Part shown: positions 13,401 to 25,400 of the stretch, piece by piece
How positions within the stretch are numbered: position 1 is the first letter of the stretch
Layout of the letters: each line of letters begins with the position of its first letter
NCBI GenBank assembly: GCA_040954595.2
Contig: CM082578.2
Coordinates: 9,176,001 to 9,240,000 of the forward strand
DNA from: Balanoglossus misakiensis
Lineage: Eukaryota > Hemichordata
Direction of reading: 5' to 3'
DNA length: 64,000 nucleotides
Program-made: the position numbers and the translations under genes
Notes under the pieces: generated by a model
Told to the model about the DNA's origin: nothing
The model's input: the letters and a program-made list of their open reading frames with translations, nothing else
Databases searched by the model: none

Positions 13401-16400
13401 TGTTTGTGAATCTGTAGAGGTATTGGTGATTTGCAGAATATTATTCCACTGTCAGGGCACTGGGTTATGCATAAAATATGCCGGATAAACTGACATTTGC
13501 TTTATTTGCGTGGTTCTGTTGGCTTGAATAACCAATTTCAGGATCCTGTCACGGCTTAACTAGTACAGGCTTAAATTTGCCAGCCCTAAATTGAATTTCA
13601 GAATGCAATCAGGGACAGAAAACATGCAATAACCCTCTTTTTTATAGAAATCAACCTGCGGTGATGCAGCGTTGATTCTTTTTTTTCCGAGTCACCTTTT
13701 GCTGAGCAGGTGTCATTCCAGTTGATTTGTTGCTGCACCATTGATGTAATGTGATGGTCTGATTTTTCCGTAGCGATCACTTTTAAAAAGCTTCCTTTAA
13801 AAAGCTTCCTGTTGATCGTGACTCTTTGTCTTCACCGTTGTCAGGTATATTTTATTGGGTTTGCAATCTCTTTCCGTTCAACACAGTCGATGTTTCACAC
13901 ACCCTGCTAGAAATCCATAGCATGGGCCACAGCCGAGTGCGTTCTGATTCTTAGGTGTACCAGCCAATGACATGGAATGGCCGATCGACAGTCTAGTCAC
14001 CCAAGAAGACTTGGAACTTTATTCGCAGAAACTGTTCCATTAGCTTCACGTCATTTTTCTTCGGAAAATTGATGCATGCCGGCAGCGTTATCGGTCCGTG
14101 AAACGAAGAGTGGGAATCTCGTAAACAAAGAAATCCTGGCTCGTATATAAAATACTAGTATAGCAATATACACTATATGTGCAATCACAAAAGATCTGGT
14201 TTCAGGGCTAAACATGCAAGATTGCTTTCTTCTTGAGAGTCACGCCAATCAATCAAGATTGAATCTTCCGTGGCTGTTTCAAAGGATGGAAGCAGAATCG
14301 ATTTATTGCCTGTTAGACTACCTCTCTAGAAATAAAATTCCTCGTACTATTATGTTGTCTTCTCATGGCCACAGCTCTACTTACGATCAGTCTAACTCAC
14401 TTCGATCAATCACACATTGAATTGGGATTTGGAAATGAAGATTATTCTCTCCATTTGATGGGGGACAATCATGTTCTTGTCGTCTGTATTTTTTTCCTGT
14501 GGATTATGTCCGTAAATAGCTCCATCCTCACCTTACACATGTGCAAAGGTGACAAAAATATTCTGGATCATGATGGATATTTTAAATATCCTGCTGACAA
14601 GCTGTGTCGACCGAGTTTTGTTTGGCGTTATCAACATACAGCTCATAGCTCGTTCTCGGAGAAGTCCGCTGTATTGCACTGACGCATTCTGAGACCTTGG
14701 CAGGAAGCTTATAGATCGCTATCAAATGCAGATAGGCTAACCCCAACAGCCAGCTGAAATTCCCCAATTAGTAGCTGAGAGCAAAATCCTTTAGAAATGC
14801 GCTGCAGAAGATAAAAAAAAACAAGCCATTGATTTATTCTAACATATCCAAAAGCATTAGCTATCATCGGGGGAGTCTAATGTGATGTTGTACATAATCA
14901 GAGGTGCTGCTCCGATAACATTGATGGTGAGGAGAATATTGATGGCTTGGCCGTACTCCCGCGGGCACCTTGACATTGTGTTTCACTCCAGTATGGGGTT
15001 TATTGGTGAGTTTGGGGGTGTGTATGTGCGCGGTGCAGTGATTTGTTTCTCAAGCGTTGCTTACTGTGTGTACCATGCGGAAGCCGCACTCTGTATCATA
15101 TCTGTGGTTTCTTTTGAGTATGTCATGGGCATTCATTGTCGAGGCCTTGTAAGTTGTCTCTGAGGTCCTCTTTTACCTAGGGCGAGAACCATTTGATTCA
15201 GGGGGGTGTTGATGGATGATTTTTGAGAAAAGATTGGATATTTTCATACTTCTTGTGTTTGCGCTACTCAAACATTCACTGATATGTTTCTAAGTATTCA
15301 ATATTTGATTTCAGCTGATGTCTGTTGATTCGGCAGGCCAGTATGAGTCCCTTGGTAAGCTGTGAAAGTGCCCTATAGTTGAAGTGTGACACACTACATG
15401 CAGCAATAAATGCATTTTGATTTAGGCATCAAATCTGTGACAAGCCACAGTTGCATGGTAGGGGGGCTCTCATCTCCAGACGGAGAGTGAATATAAATAC
15501 AGAGCGAATTGAGACTGTCAAATTAGCAGCCAAATTTGTCGCCAGGCAACTTAGGCATATGGGTATCTACGACCGGCTCAATCACACAATTTCCATTTCT
15601 CGTAACAAATTTCCAGGATTCCTGTCTGACGACGACTGCTTTCAATGCATCCGAGCATGGACGCGGCTCTCCTTTGTGACGCGCAACAGCGTCATTATTT
15701 CAGCGCAGAGGAAATTATTTTCGGTAACGATTCATCAATCATAATGGAGCGGACTTTATCTTTTTATTCCACGTCACTTAGTGTGAGACTAACCACAAGC
15801 TGTAAAATCACAGGCTGATCTTTTTTATGAATATCTGAAATTTTCTTGACTCCAAATAATCTCGTACAATCTGCCATTTGGATTTCTTCTGTTATAGTCT
15901 TGAGTAGGGAAGAACTGTGGGGTTTTACCGGGAGCATCTTCAGCTGAGATCACTATCAATACAAAATTCAGGCACTGTGTTGGAAAATGTTTGGTTGGAG
16001 ATGAATGGATGAGATTATCTGTTCCGCCGCATTCAGTTGCTGGACTGACTATTGACTGTTGAATTCTGGACTGTAAAAAAAGGGGCTGTCATGTCTGGTT
16101 GGAATGGTTTCGTTTTATTTCTACAGACGACATCTCCACCTGGATCAGTGCTGATACGTGTATGTATGTGCTCGCAGGAAAAACACGGCGATTTAAAAAA
16201 AATTGACGCTCTTAATTGGTCACGAAGAAACTTGATTTGTGTCAGGGAAATAAGAAGTTGCTAACCGGCAGTTAGCGCCCTGTGAAAATTTCCCACACTA
16301 ATTGTGCGTCTTGCAAATGCCAAAAGCCTACATTCTGGAAATGACGCATTAGCTGTGAAAAGTGGTACCCTAGATCGCGCGAGTCCCTGGTTGGCATTAG

Positions 16401-19400
16401 CAAAAAAAACACAGGAAATTTGCAGAAGAATAAGTCTAGCCCGGACCTGGAGATTGAGTTTATTTAAAGGTAGTGTTTACGCAAGCTGAATGGGAGAGTG
16501 AGTGACACCCATTACAAACTGCAACTAGTCAATGCAACGATCCACTGGGGACTTTTCTCTTCGCGGTCTGTATTTCCACCATCACGATCAATCAGCTAAA
16601 AAAAAAAAATCAAAACACACAAAGCATTACATGTATAAATATAAAGTTGGTGTAATTAGTGAAGTGAGGCATTATGCAGCGTGCCCTTCCCCCTCCTGAT
16701 GGATCCCTGCGAAATCTGTGTTGTGATCGCTCGTGCCGGATGCATGGATATATGCAGTCATCCTTGCATTTGTAATTTTGAACACACCAGTGATTTTTTT
16801 GCCGTGATGACTTCATTTGGAGTACCCGGGCTTGTCCTGCAATGATACAGATTGGAGAAGAAATCATGCTGTCTACAAGGAAAAGAAAAAGCAAATAGAG
16901 GTATCTTTTAGTAGTATGAGATTTGAAAAGTGGCCGCATTTTGAGACAGAATCTGGGAAAAAGTGTTCTGACTATTATTAAATACTTCTGCGGCAGCGTT
17001 TTGATAGTTGTGAAGAGGGATATACAGCGGCCAATGGGAAAGTCAGGTGACCCAAGAGTGGATGACAAATGACTGTTTGTTTAACCACCTGACTTTCTGA
17101 CTTCCCCCCTGTCTGTGACTAGGCAGGAACAGCAGTGAACTGGCTCACATGAAATGCACAGCTAAAAAGCTACAGAGATATCTCTCGGAAAAATAAGCTT
17201 AGATTCCTTTGAATGATTTATGAAGCGATTGTCGTGAGTGACATCCACTGGTGCTCAGGTAGTCTACACGTAGTCCCAGGGGGAGGACATCCTAGAAATT
17301 GGAAAGACTCTAAAGTGTGCAAAGGTTACAGAATATGGAGACCTTGGGGTATCCTCATGTGAACCCCCTGGAGAGACCTCTTATGGGTCAGACGAGGTCA
17401 AAAAATATGGAAGGATTTTTTACACGTCAACTTTTGGGGACATTCATGATTGCATTCAGATTTTAGATTTAACCAACATTTCTCTTTCATGGTCCGACAC
17501 TTTTTGCTGCTTCATGAATACTAGATTGATGAGAAATAAACAGAAATGGAATTTCTGTTTTAATGGAGAAATAACTTTGCCAGAGAAACAACATATTGAT
17601 GGTTATAAAACTGAATATGATTGATGAGTAACTAGGGAGGAGTAATTAGCATAGTTTTTGTCGCTTGAGTGTTGAATAATCAGTCTGTCCCCCCCCCCAC
17701 CCCCTTCTGTGTGTGTTTCAGAGCGAAAGTATTGTGATTTCTGTGTTAAAATTATTCTTCAAGTCCTTTGGCAACACAGCTGTTGTGAAAGTGTGGGTTT
17801 TGTGGTGTTAAAAACGCTCGTATTCGCTGAAAGGTAATTTTAAACGCAGCATTTTCTTGTCTGCGCTTCAGAGAAGAATGCTCACTTTCCAGCGAGTTAT
17901 CAGCTATGAAGGGATTTCACATTGACGCAAATTGACAGGTCGTAACTGTTAAATACTGGCGTGGCATTTACATGAACACGAGCTGAACGAGATGATGTAG
18001 GAAAGTGGAACACCGTGTGACATTACACCCTGCCACTTCACCGATAGTTTATTAGAATTCTGCCATTACACGTGATTGCGTAAACTGATATTTCGTCGAA
18101 AGTGAGAGTGTTACAAAAGACTAAGCAAACCGCATTAAACGAATTATTGAAAACGTATCAGTAAACCAAACCTGCACTGTATACATTTGTTGAGTTTAAA
18201 CGGCAAATTTGAGCTGACAAACAGGCTGGTTTTATGAACAGATTAAAATAATGGTGTGACACTAAAAGAGAATGACGCTTATAACCTGTGCTGAAATAAT
18301 TAGTCTACAGCAACATATGCAGTCTGTGCCTGCATTTTTCGTTTCATATGATTCTCAGTTTTGTTGGCCAAGATTATGGCTGCACAAATATTTATGAATT
18401 AAAGTAGCTGCGATTGGTCTATTCGTCACGATTCCTATGAAATTAAATCTGGAATCTGTGTGGTCTGATAAATTCCTGCAAATGAATAAATCCTTTTTAC
18501 AATGCAGAGAATCTGATAGGCGTTGTCTTTCAAGACGGTTAAAAGGTGATCAGTATGCTTCATTCAGTGACACTGAAAGTTGAGAGTTCAAATTTTCAGT
18601 TTTGTGAGCAGAATTCTATGACAGTGCCTTGTGAATTTTTTATATACCTTCTCATTAAAAGAATTGTGGAGCCACAGCATGGCCTGGTCCCGGGGGAACT
18701 GCTTGGTGCTCCTACAGATAAATGTGTCGGACACGTAGAGAATATTAGATCTGTTATTAAATTCCCGTCGTCCTTGACAATATCACGGAGCTCAGCCCCA
18801 GAACCTTGTCACTCAACACCTGTCTTCAAAAGCGTTGAATGATTTCAAATTAAAATCCTCTTCCGTTTTGTCTTCTTGCGCTTGTATTGGTCGGTTAGCG
18901 AGTCGAAAAGGGTGGTGGAATTTGCATGTTCTCTGCAGGGTCTTGAGTAGCTGCGGTTTATATGAATGCTCAAGTGCCTGTTGTAACTTAATACAAGTAG
19001 ATTTGACAAATACTTTTTGTAGACTGTGAAACCTGTTAAGGTGAATCTCAAAGTCCTTGCCAAAGAAAGAGGCTGTTTTTTTTATCACACCTTCAGACAT
19101 CCGAATGCCAGTGAAGCCCAGATAATTTATATGTTTAAAGACAGTGGTGCATTTTCGCACTGATGTATTGACCTGCAATGTGCTGAATGGCTGTTACCGG
19201 AGGCTATAAAAATGATACATAAAAGAATGACAGAAATGATCCTCACCTATATAAATCTTATTTAGTACTGTAGATGTACATCCCATCAGAGTCCTGTCAC
19301 AGAATTAATTGTTTGTCATGCAAGATATAGCGTGTATGCTGTCAAAGTTTGGCAGCATTTCTGATGACTTAATTTCTTTCTACAACTGTATCAGTGGCAT

Positions 19401-22400
19401 GGGCCAGTTATAGTTGAATATGGCAGCTAAGTTTTATATTGTGATAATGAAAATAGGACTTCAAATACTGTATGTATGCTGAAATGCTGGTCACCTGTAA
19501 ATTATTCTCTGCAATTTGTGTAACAGGAAATGACGTCCAATTTTCGTCTGTTCCTCTGAATAAGATGTGAGATCCAACGTGAAATGTGATAGTAGTGGCA
19601 CGTAGGATGTTTGGCAGGAATGAATGTTTTGATGGGTTGGCGTGGTGATTGTGTGATAAGCCCTGACTTCAGGCATGAAATGGGATTCTGACGGTTAATG
19701 TATACACATTGTTAATGGCTGACAGCGCTGATGTTTGTGCTCGCTGTATTTCGGAACAAATGCCAGCTTCTGATAAGCTGCATATTATATTACTTTATTC
19801 GAAAGTGAAAAACTTCACGTGACGGAGAATTGTCAGTTTATGCAAGGGTTTCTCAAATCCTGGTCGTTCAATTTCCGTTTTATTTATGCTGGGTCCACCA
19901 TCTGCCATCTTGTCACCCAGTTGAGCAGAAAACAGCATTTTCAATCCAACCGTTTTCCACCAACGTGGAATGCCGCATATAAATACAGATTTGTATGTGT
20001 TTGTACTCAGCTTGGCCATTAAAACCCACGTATGATATACACAGACATGCACAGCATTGCTCTGACTTGACCTGATGTGGAGGTCCCTGAATGGCCCTAC
20101 AGTCTTCTGGGGATCTTGAATATAAACCTGATTTCCTAGGGTTGGTTTGGCAGGAGACTCGGGATACAGTCGAGTTGTGGACACAAATGAACATGATGGC
20201 ATAGTGTGGTCGTGACACAAGCAGAGTGAGACTGTGTTTTGACTATGCCCACAATGTGGAAAATGTCCGCGAACATATAATGATATGGGAAGACTGTGTA
20301 TGATAAGAAACAACCAACGTCAAATGACGACAACTGCCACTTAAAAATGTAATGATCTGCGTTATTTCATAAAGATTGTTTTCTTGGTACAGCACGTCCC
20401 TATAGTCTGTGCAAGAGAGCAACTAATATGGAGCTAGGTCAACACAAATGATCTCTGGCCACATAGTGAAAATTTATATCCAATCTGGCTAGTGTTTGTG
20501 GCAACACCCCCAAGTGTCTGCAAGATGCCGAATCAAATGGCAATATTATTTTATTATCTGGAGCATGAATTCCTCAGGTGGTGGCCCGTAATACCTGAAT
20601 AAAAAATACTACAATTAATCCCTTGTTTCAGGCCACAAATCATGCAGTTGGCGTCACTGGTTTCAGTTAATTGCTACACTGAGGATTATGCATTGCATCA
20701 CAAACAAAACTCCCGCCGACAGCCTGTCTTGCCATTTGCCCATCAATCATTTTTAGATTTGAAGCTCTGTTCGTTGCATGCATTCAAAGAAACTTATAAG
20801 TTCTTGCGAAACTCTTAAAAATTAAATGAATTTCCTACAGTGCCCCTGATAATTGTGCAGTCACATTGGATTTGACTGTATTCTGACATTCAGCAGTAGA
20901 CCCTGTCAAGCAGTGTATGAAAGTGCCTTTCATTCTGGTGTAAATTGATCAATGTTGGATCAGATAATCATTTAAATGTAGATAATATTCTGAGATAAAA
21001 CTGATGTGACAATATGTTTATGATGTTTTCTTTTTTCCTTCTGTTTCAGCTTAAAGTCATGAGAGGTACATCGGCTCTGAAGTACGAGGAGATCGCCGTT
21101 GTCAGCGACAACCCCGAGATTGTACAAAATGGACTGGTGTTCGATAATGATCAGAATTTCATCTACGTCATGAGCAAGAGACAGGTGAGTCCTTCCAGGC
21201 TGTTTGGTTTGCCAGATTTTTATCGGCGTTTTAATGTCTGTCCTGCAGGTGAGACACGACTCATAATAGTCTGCAAAATAACATAAAAATTTAAAGTGAA
21301 ATTGAGACAAACTAGAAGTAGTTCAGTCAGCTTTGCCCCCTTTTAGAGATGAACATTTTCTGATAATTCACTCTGCAGGGAATAGCGAATCTGTATATCA
21401 TATTAGCGTATATGCAAGTGAGGGTCCAGGGGGGACTCTCATAGAAATTCAGTCATCCTTTTCTGATCTCCCAAGTCACCCTATTCAGAGGAACTGCCAA
21501 TAATGCATTGTTTCTTATCTGTCGGAGTGGTTTTGCTATGCACTGCTCTTATCCGTCAGCTGCTTTTGTGAGTGCGATAGTACATTTGCAGTTGAACACA
21601 GTGCCAAGGTCTAAACGTTGCTTCACATTTGGGCTCATGCTCTATATCTGTACTGCTCTTGTTTGATGTCGACATTGGGAGGTCGGAGGGCATCAGTGTC
21701 ATTCTTGGTTGCCGGACTGATTTCCTGCGTTATAGTTTGAAGGAGAAAATTGATGCAGTGGCAAGAAAAGGTCTGATTCGGAACACCCTATTCAGTTACT
21801 TTCATTTCTGAGAGTCTCTAGTCCAACCACTGACTGCAAAGAAGCACCCACTCCCAGACACAAGCATATAGTCGTATTATAAATACTGCCCTCTTGTGGC
21901 ATGAATTGAGAAGTGTATTGATACTTGTGTTAGTGCAAGATTTGCAGTGGAAAACCCCGTCTAATCGAAAGAAAAGCACTGAATGAAAGGACTCCCTTAT
22001 AGTTCAGATACCCCAAAATGTTGCCATTTTCTCCGTCAGATGTTCTCACTCATGCCTGCTGGCTCATTCACAAATTGACCAGCCCCCTTAAGTGTACTTT
22101 ATTCATGACTCTTTCTGTCTTCTGTGGCCTTTGGATCTATCCTGTGGAGATTTGATCCAGATTTGACCGCCTTTCCTAATATTTATACACTAAATGTATC
22201 AGGAATGTTTTCTTTTCTCACCCGGATCGTTTCTTTTCCCGTGTCTGTTCTGTCTCACACTTCTGCTATCAGCACTACACTGCCGGTGACCTTTCTCCTT
22301 CCGTGACCTGGTGATCGAGACACCCAGCATTCCCAGACTTTTAACTGTAAACAGGACTATTAAAAACCGGTTCCTTCTCCCTGAAGCGCGCTGTCATCAG

Positions 22401-25400
22401 AACATGTTCCAACATGTACGTCCACTATAAGGGAGCAGCGGCCATATTGCTTCCACGGTAGTGTTCCCCAGCGGTTGCCACGGTAACCTCCTAACCATTA
22501 CCACCTGTGTTGAGAATTGTCTATTCCTGCTGGCTGCTGAAGCTATAGATATCTTTAACACTGCGCCAGTTCCTGTTAATGCAGTATGCCTCGAGGATGG
22601 AATTTCAGAAAAAGGATAGTTCTCCAGACCTTTCAATGAGTCTCTTTGAAACAATGAAAATAAAGCATTAACTGTTTTGTTTTCATGGAAACCACTACAA
22701 CTTTAAATGTACGGCATACGATTAATATAGAGATTGGTGTATATATAAATTGCATAAATAAATTAAGGGCGTTTCAAAGTTAGAGCGAGCTCTACAGGGA
22801 CCATTATAAGCGATCTTTCTATTCCAATTATAGCATGACCCATCACAGCCGTTGCAACAATATTGTTTCCCAGAAAAAAAAACACGATAATGCATTCATT
22901 TACTGTCAGGTTTTGACCCGAGTCCATCGTGTCCATGACATCTCTTAATTTATGTTTATCTTTCACTGTGAAAATTATGGAAATAATTGATGACAAACAG
23001 TGGCAGCTTCTGGATCAAAATGTCGACAAGGAAGTGAGGGGTGAAAGGTCGCGTCAGGGAATGCTCTGGGACCGTCACTCATGCTCTGCAAAATCTTGAA
23101 CGTTTAAAAACTCTCCTTATCTATCAGTAATGTAGTGCAGCTGAAAGTTCTCTCACATCTGTAAGAGACGGCCCCAAGGAATACAGACTTTTGGAATTGC
23201 TCTGATATGAGAAGTAAAATGCGAGGGCTTTGGGCAGTAGCACCAAACTGGGTACGTCATGTTTAATGGCCAGTTTAATGCCGGAAGGCGGAAGCAAGGA
23301 AGGAAGGAGATGGCAGATAAGGCAAAGGAGTCTCCGATTAGGGCTTTACCCTAATGATCGTGAAGAATGTTGCAAATCGCAGTGGTTTGAAAATCATGCG
23401 TTGCAACTGTAGAGAAATGTGCGGCCCTGATGTTGGTACTTTCTGTAGTATATGATAAGAATGGTGTCCGTATTTTGTGTGTGTGTATCACTGTATGTTT
23501 GTGCAATGTGTGCGTGCTTGTATACCTGCCAATAATGTGTTTCTCAGGCGACCTCTTATGATGTCATTTTGGGTGGACAAGCTTCAGCCATGTCGATGTA
23601 CTGCTTTGTTAAAGTCAGAATAGAAAATGGAATGATGAAAGGATAACAGAAGATTGCAGAAAATGTACTGATACCACATTCATGCAGTTATGGAATTCAA
23701 AAAGTTTGGAACACATAACAATAAACATCTTACTGCGATATCTACTTCAATTTATCGGAGGGTTTACTGTTTAGCTGTTACAGTGTAATGGCAACTTCTA
23801 GGCAAGGTCGCATTCCATACAGTCTAAAGGTTCGTGGAGTAACAGTATCAAGCCAATAGTAAATACAGCATATTACTTTCAAGGCCAAGTCAGGCACACT
23901 TCGGTGTAGTTTAACACACCACTCGAGCATTCCCAGCGAGACTTCGTGCCCACAAAATGAAAATATTTGGATTTCGCTGCTCTTGCTCCTTGACAGATAC
24001 TGACCCTTGACATGACACCCCCAGAAGACCTGCGACCTTTGACCCACAGTAACCTGGTGGTTGCATGTTGTCTGCAGGATCAGATAGTATTACCTGTGTG
24101 GAACCTATTCCATTAAAACCAAGTTTATACTTACATGTATATGTTTTAGCCACAAGTATGCTCTAAAGCGATTTGTGTTTGCCAAGAAGATAATCAAGAA
24201 ATCAGCAGTTTGGGGCTTCTCACTCTCTTTGCAAAGCCACGATGTTAGGCCATCACCCAAACATTAATATATACACAAAACTCTTGTGAACCTAACCAAG
24301 TTGAGAAAAAAAGATGAACATTGAAATGCCCAGAGTTGTTAAAATCTCCTGATTCCTCTTTTGAAAATTACAGATCACGAAGGTACCAGTGGAAGATTGT
24401 GAGCAGTATGCAAATTGTGAGGACTGCACGGCCATCAACGGTGTAGGCGACCCGTACTGTGGATGGTGTTCACTGGAAACCAAGTATGTACTCTTTGTTC
24501 CAATCAAACAAATACTATCTGGCTACCAAAGTTCTCAAGGACAATCACAGTTGCAGGATATAAGATACACTGTGGAAGTGTTCTTGTGTGATCTATTGTG
24601 ATGCGCCATCTATAGCCTTATTGTGAATTGCTGCTGTTTTTACAGATTTATCGTGAGGCGCCATCTGGAGTTTTATCCTGAATTTCTGTTGTTTTTACAG
24701 GTGCAGCAGGAAAGCAGACTGCGCCGGCTCCAACGACGAGAACTCCAACAGATGGATTGGCAATAAAGGTGCTTGCCCAAGTATTGTGGTGGCACCAGCG
24801 AGTGTAGAGAGGGGTCAGCTGGAAACGGTGAGTAGTTGTACATGTACATGAAATGTGAAAATCACTCTGTTACTTGTTCCCTCCAGCTATACTATAGAAA
24901 ACAATGGATTTTGGGCCAAACCATGGTGGTGGAAGGGTTCACCTGGATCGTGGACTTACATGTTGAATTCTTTTTTTTTTATTGCAACAGTTGACACTGA
25001 CTGTGACCAGTCTGCCGGAAACCAGCGATAATTTCCACTGTGTGTTTGCCAACCTGGGAAAGACTGCAGCCGCTGTGAAAGACCAAGGTGGCAATCAGTT
25101 GACTTGTTCAACTCCGTCGCCGACGAATGTCCCCGCGCCTGGAGACAGAGGTGAGAAAATGAGAATTGAATGAAAGGAGCTGATGGGGAAAGCAATATAT
25201 GTGTATTTGTTTGTTCATTTGTATGTACACTTTTTTTCTCTGAAATCTTCCAAATGTAAAGCATATCTAAAACTAAATAAATGTCTTATTTTTATTGTTA
25301 CCAAGGTTATGTAAGAGTGAAATTATCGCTGCTGGCTGACGAAACCGATGTCAAGTTTGTCAGTGTTGATTTTGATTTCTATGAATGTGAAGCATTCAAG

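Larger units (their letters stand above)
1822..21049 (+). other. Plexin intron 2 (19.2 kb)
   Basis: By far the longest intron, interrupting the Sema domain between exons 2 and 3. ORFs of up to 172 codons occur on both strands but show no protein-family features or splice logic, so I treat them as chance. It holds a TTAA-flanked MITE-like element (2463-2555), a TA-flanked element (12551-12731), G/C homopolymer runs (5426-5435, 8226-8239), a short tandem duplication (13782-13810) and CpG-richer patches near 14.05, 15.5 and 16.3 kb that could be enhancers. I see no gene nested inside. Confidence 0.85.
21185..24373 (+). other. Plexin intron 3 (3.2 kb)
   Basis: Non-coding. Holds a CTCF-like motif on the minus strand (21884-21902), a p53-family-like half-site GAACATGTTC (22400-22409) and an RFX X-box-like palindrome GTTGCCACGGTAAC (22474-22487) within about 600 bp, so it is a candidate regulatory region. 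No gene seen. Confidence 0.8.

Noticed and set aside
15451-15744. 97-codon ORF in intron 2 that reads fairly protein-like
   Set aside because: No family recognised and the stretch is better explained as CpG-richer non-coding DNA with an X-box-like site.
16610-17068. 152-codon minus-strand ORF in plexin intron 2
   Set aside because: No recognisable domain, no plausible splice sites or promoter.
19795-20313. 172-codon minus-strand ORF in plexin intron 2
   Set aside because: No motif, signal peptide or membrane segment, and low-complexity-like composition. Expected by chance in a 19-kb intron.
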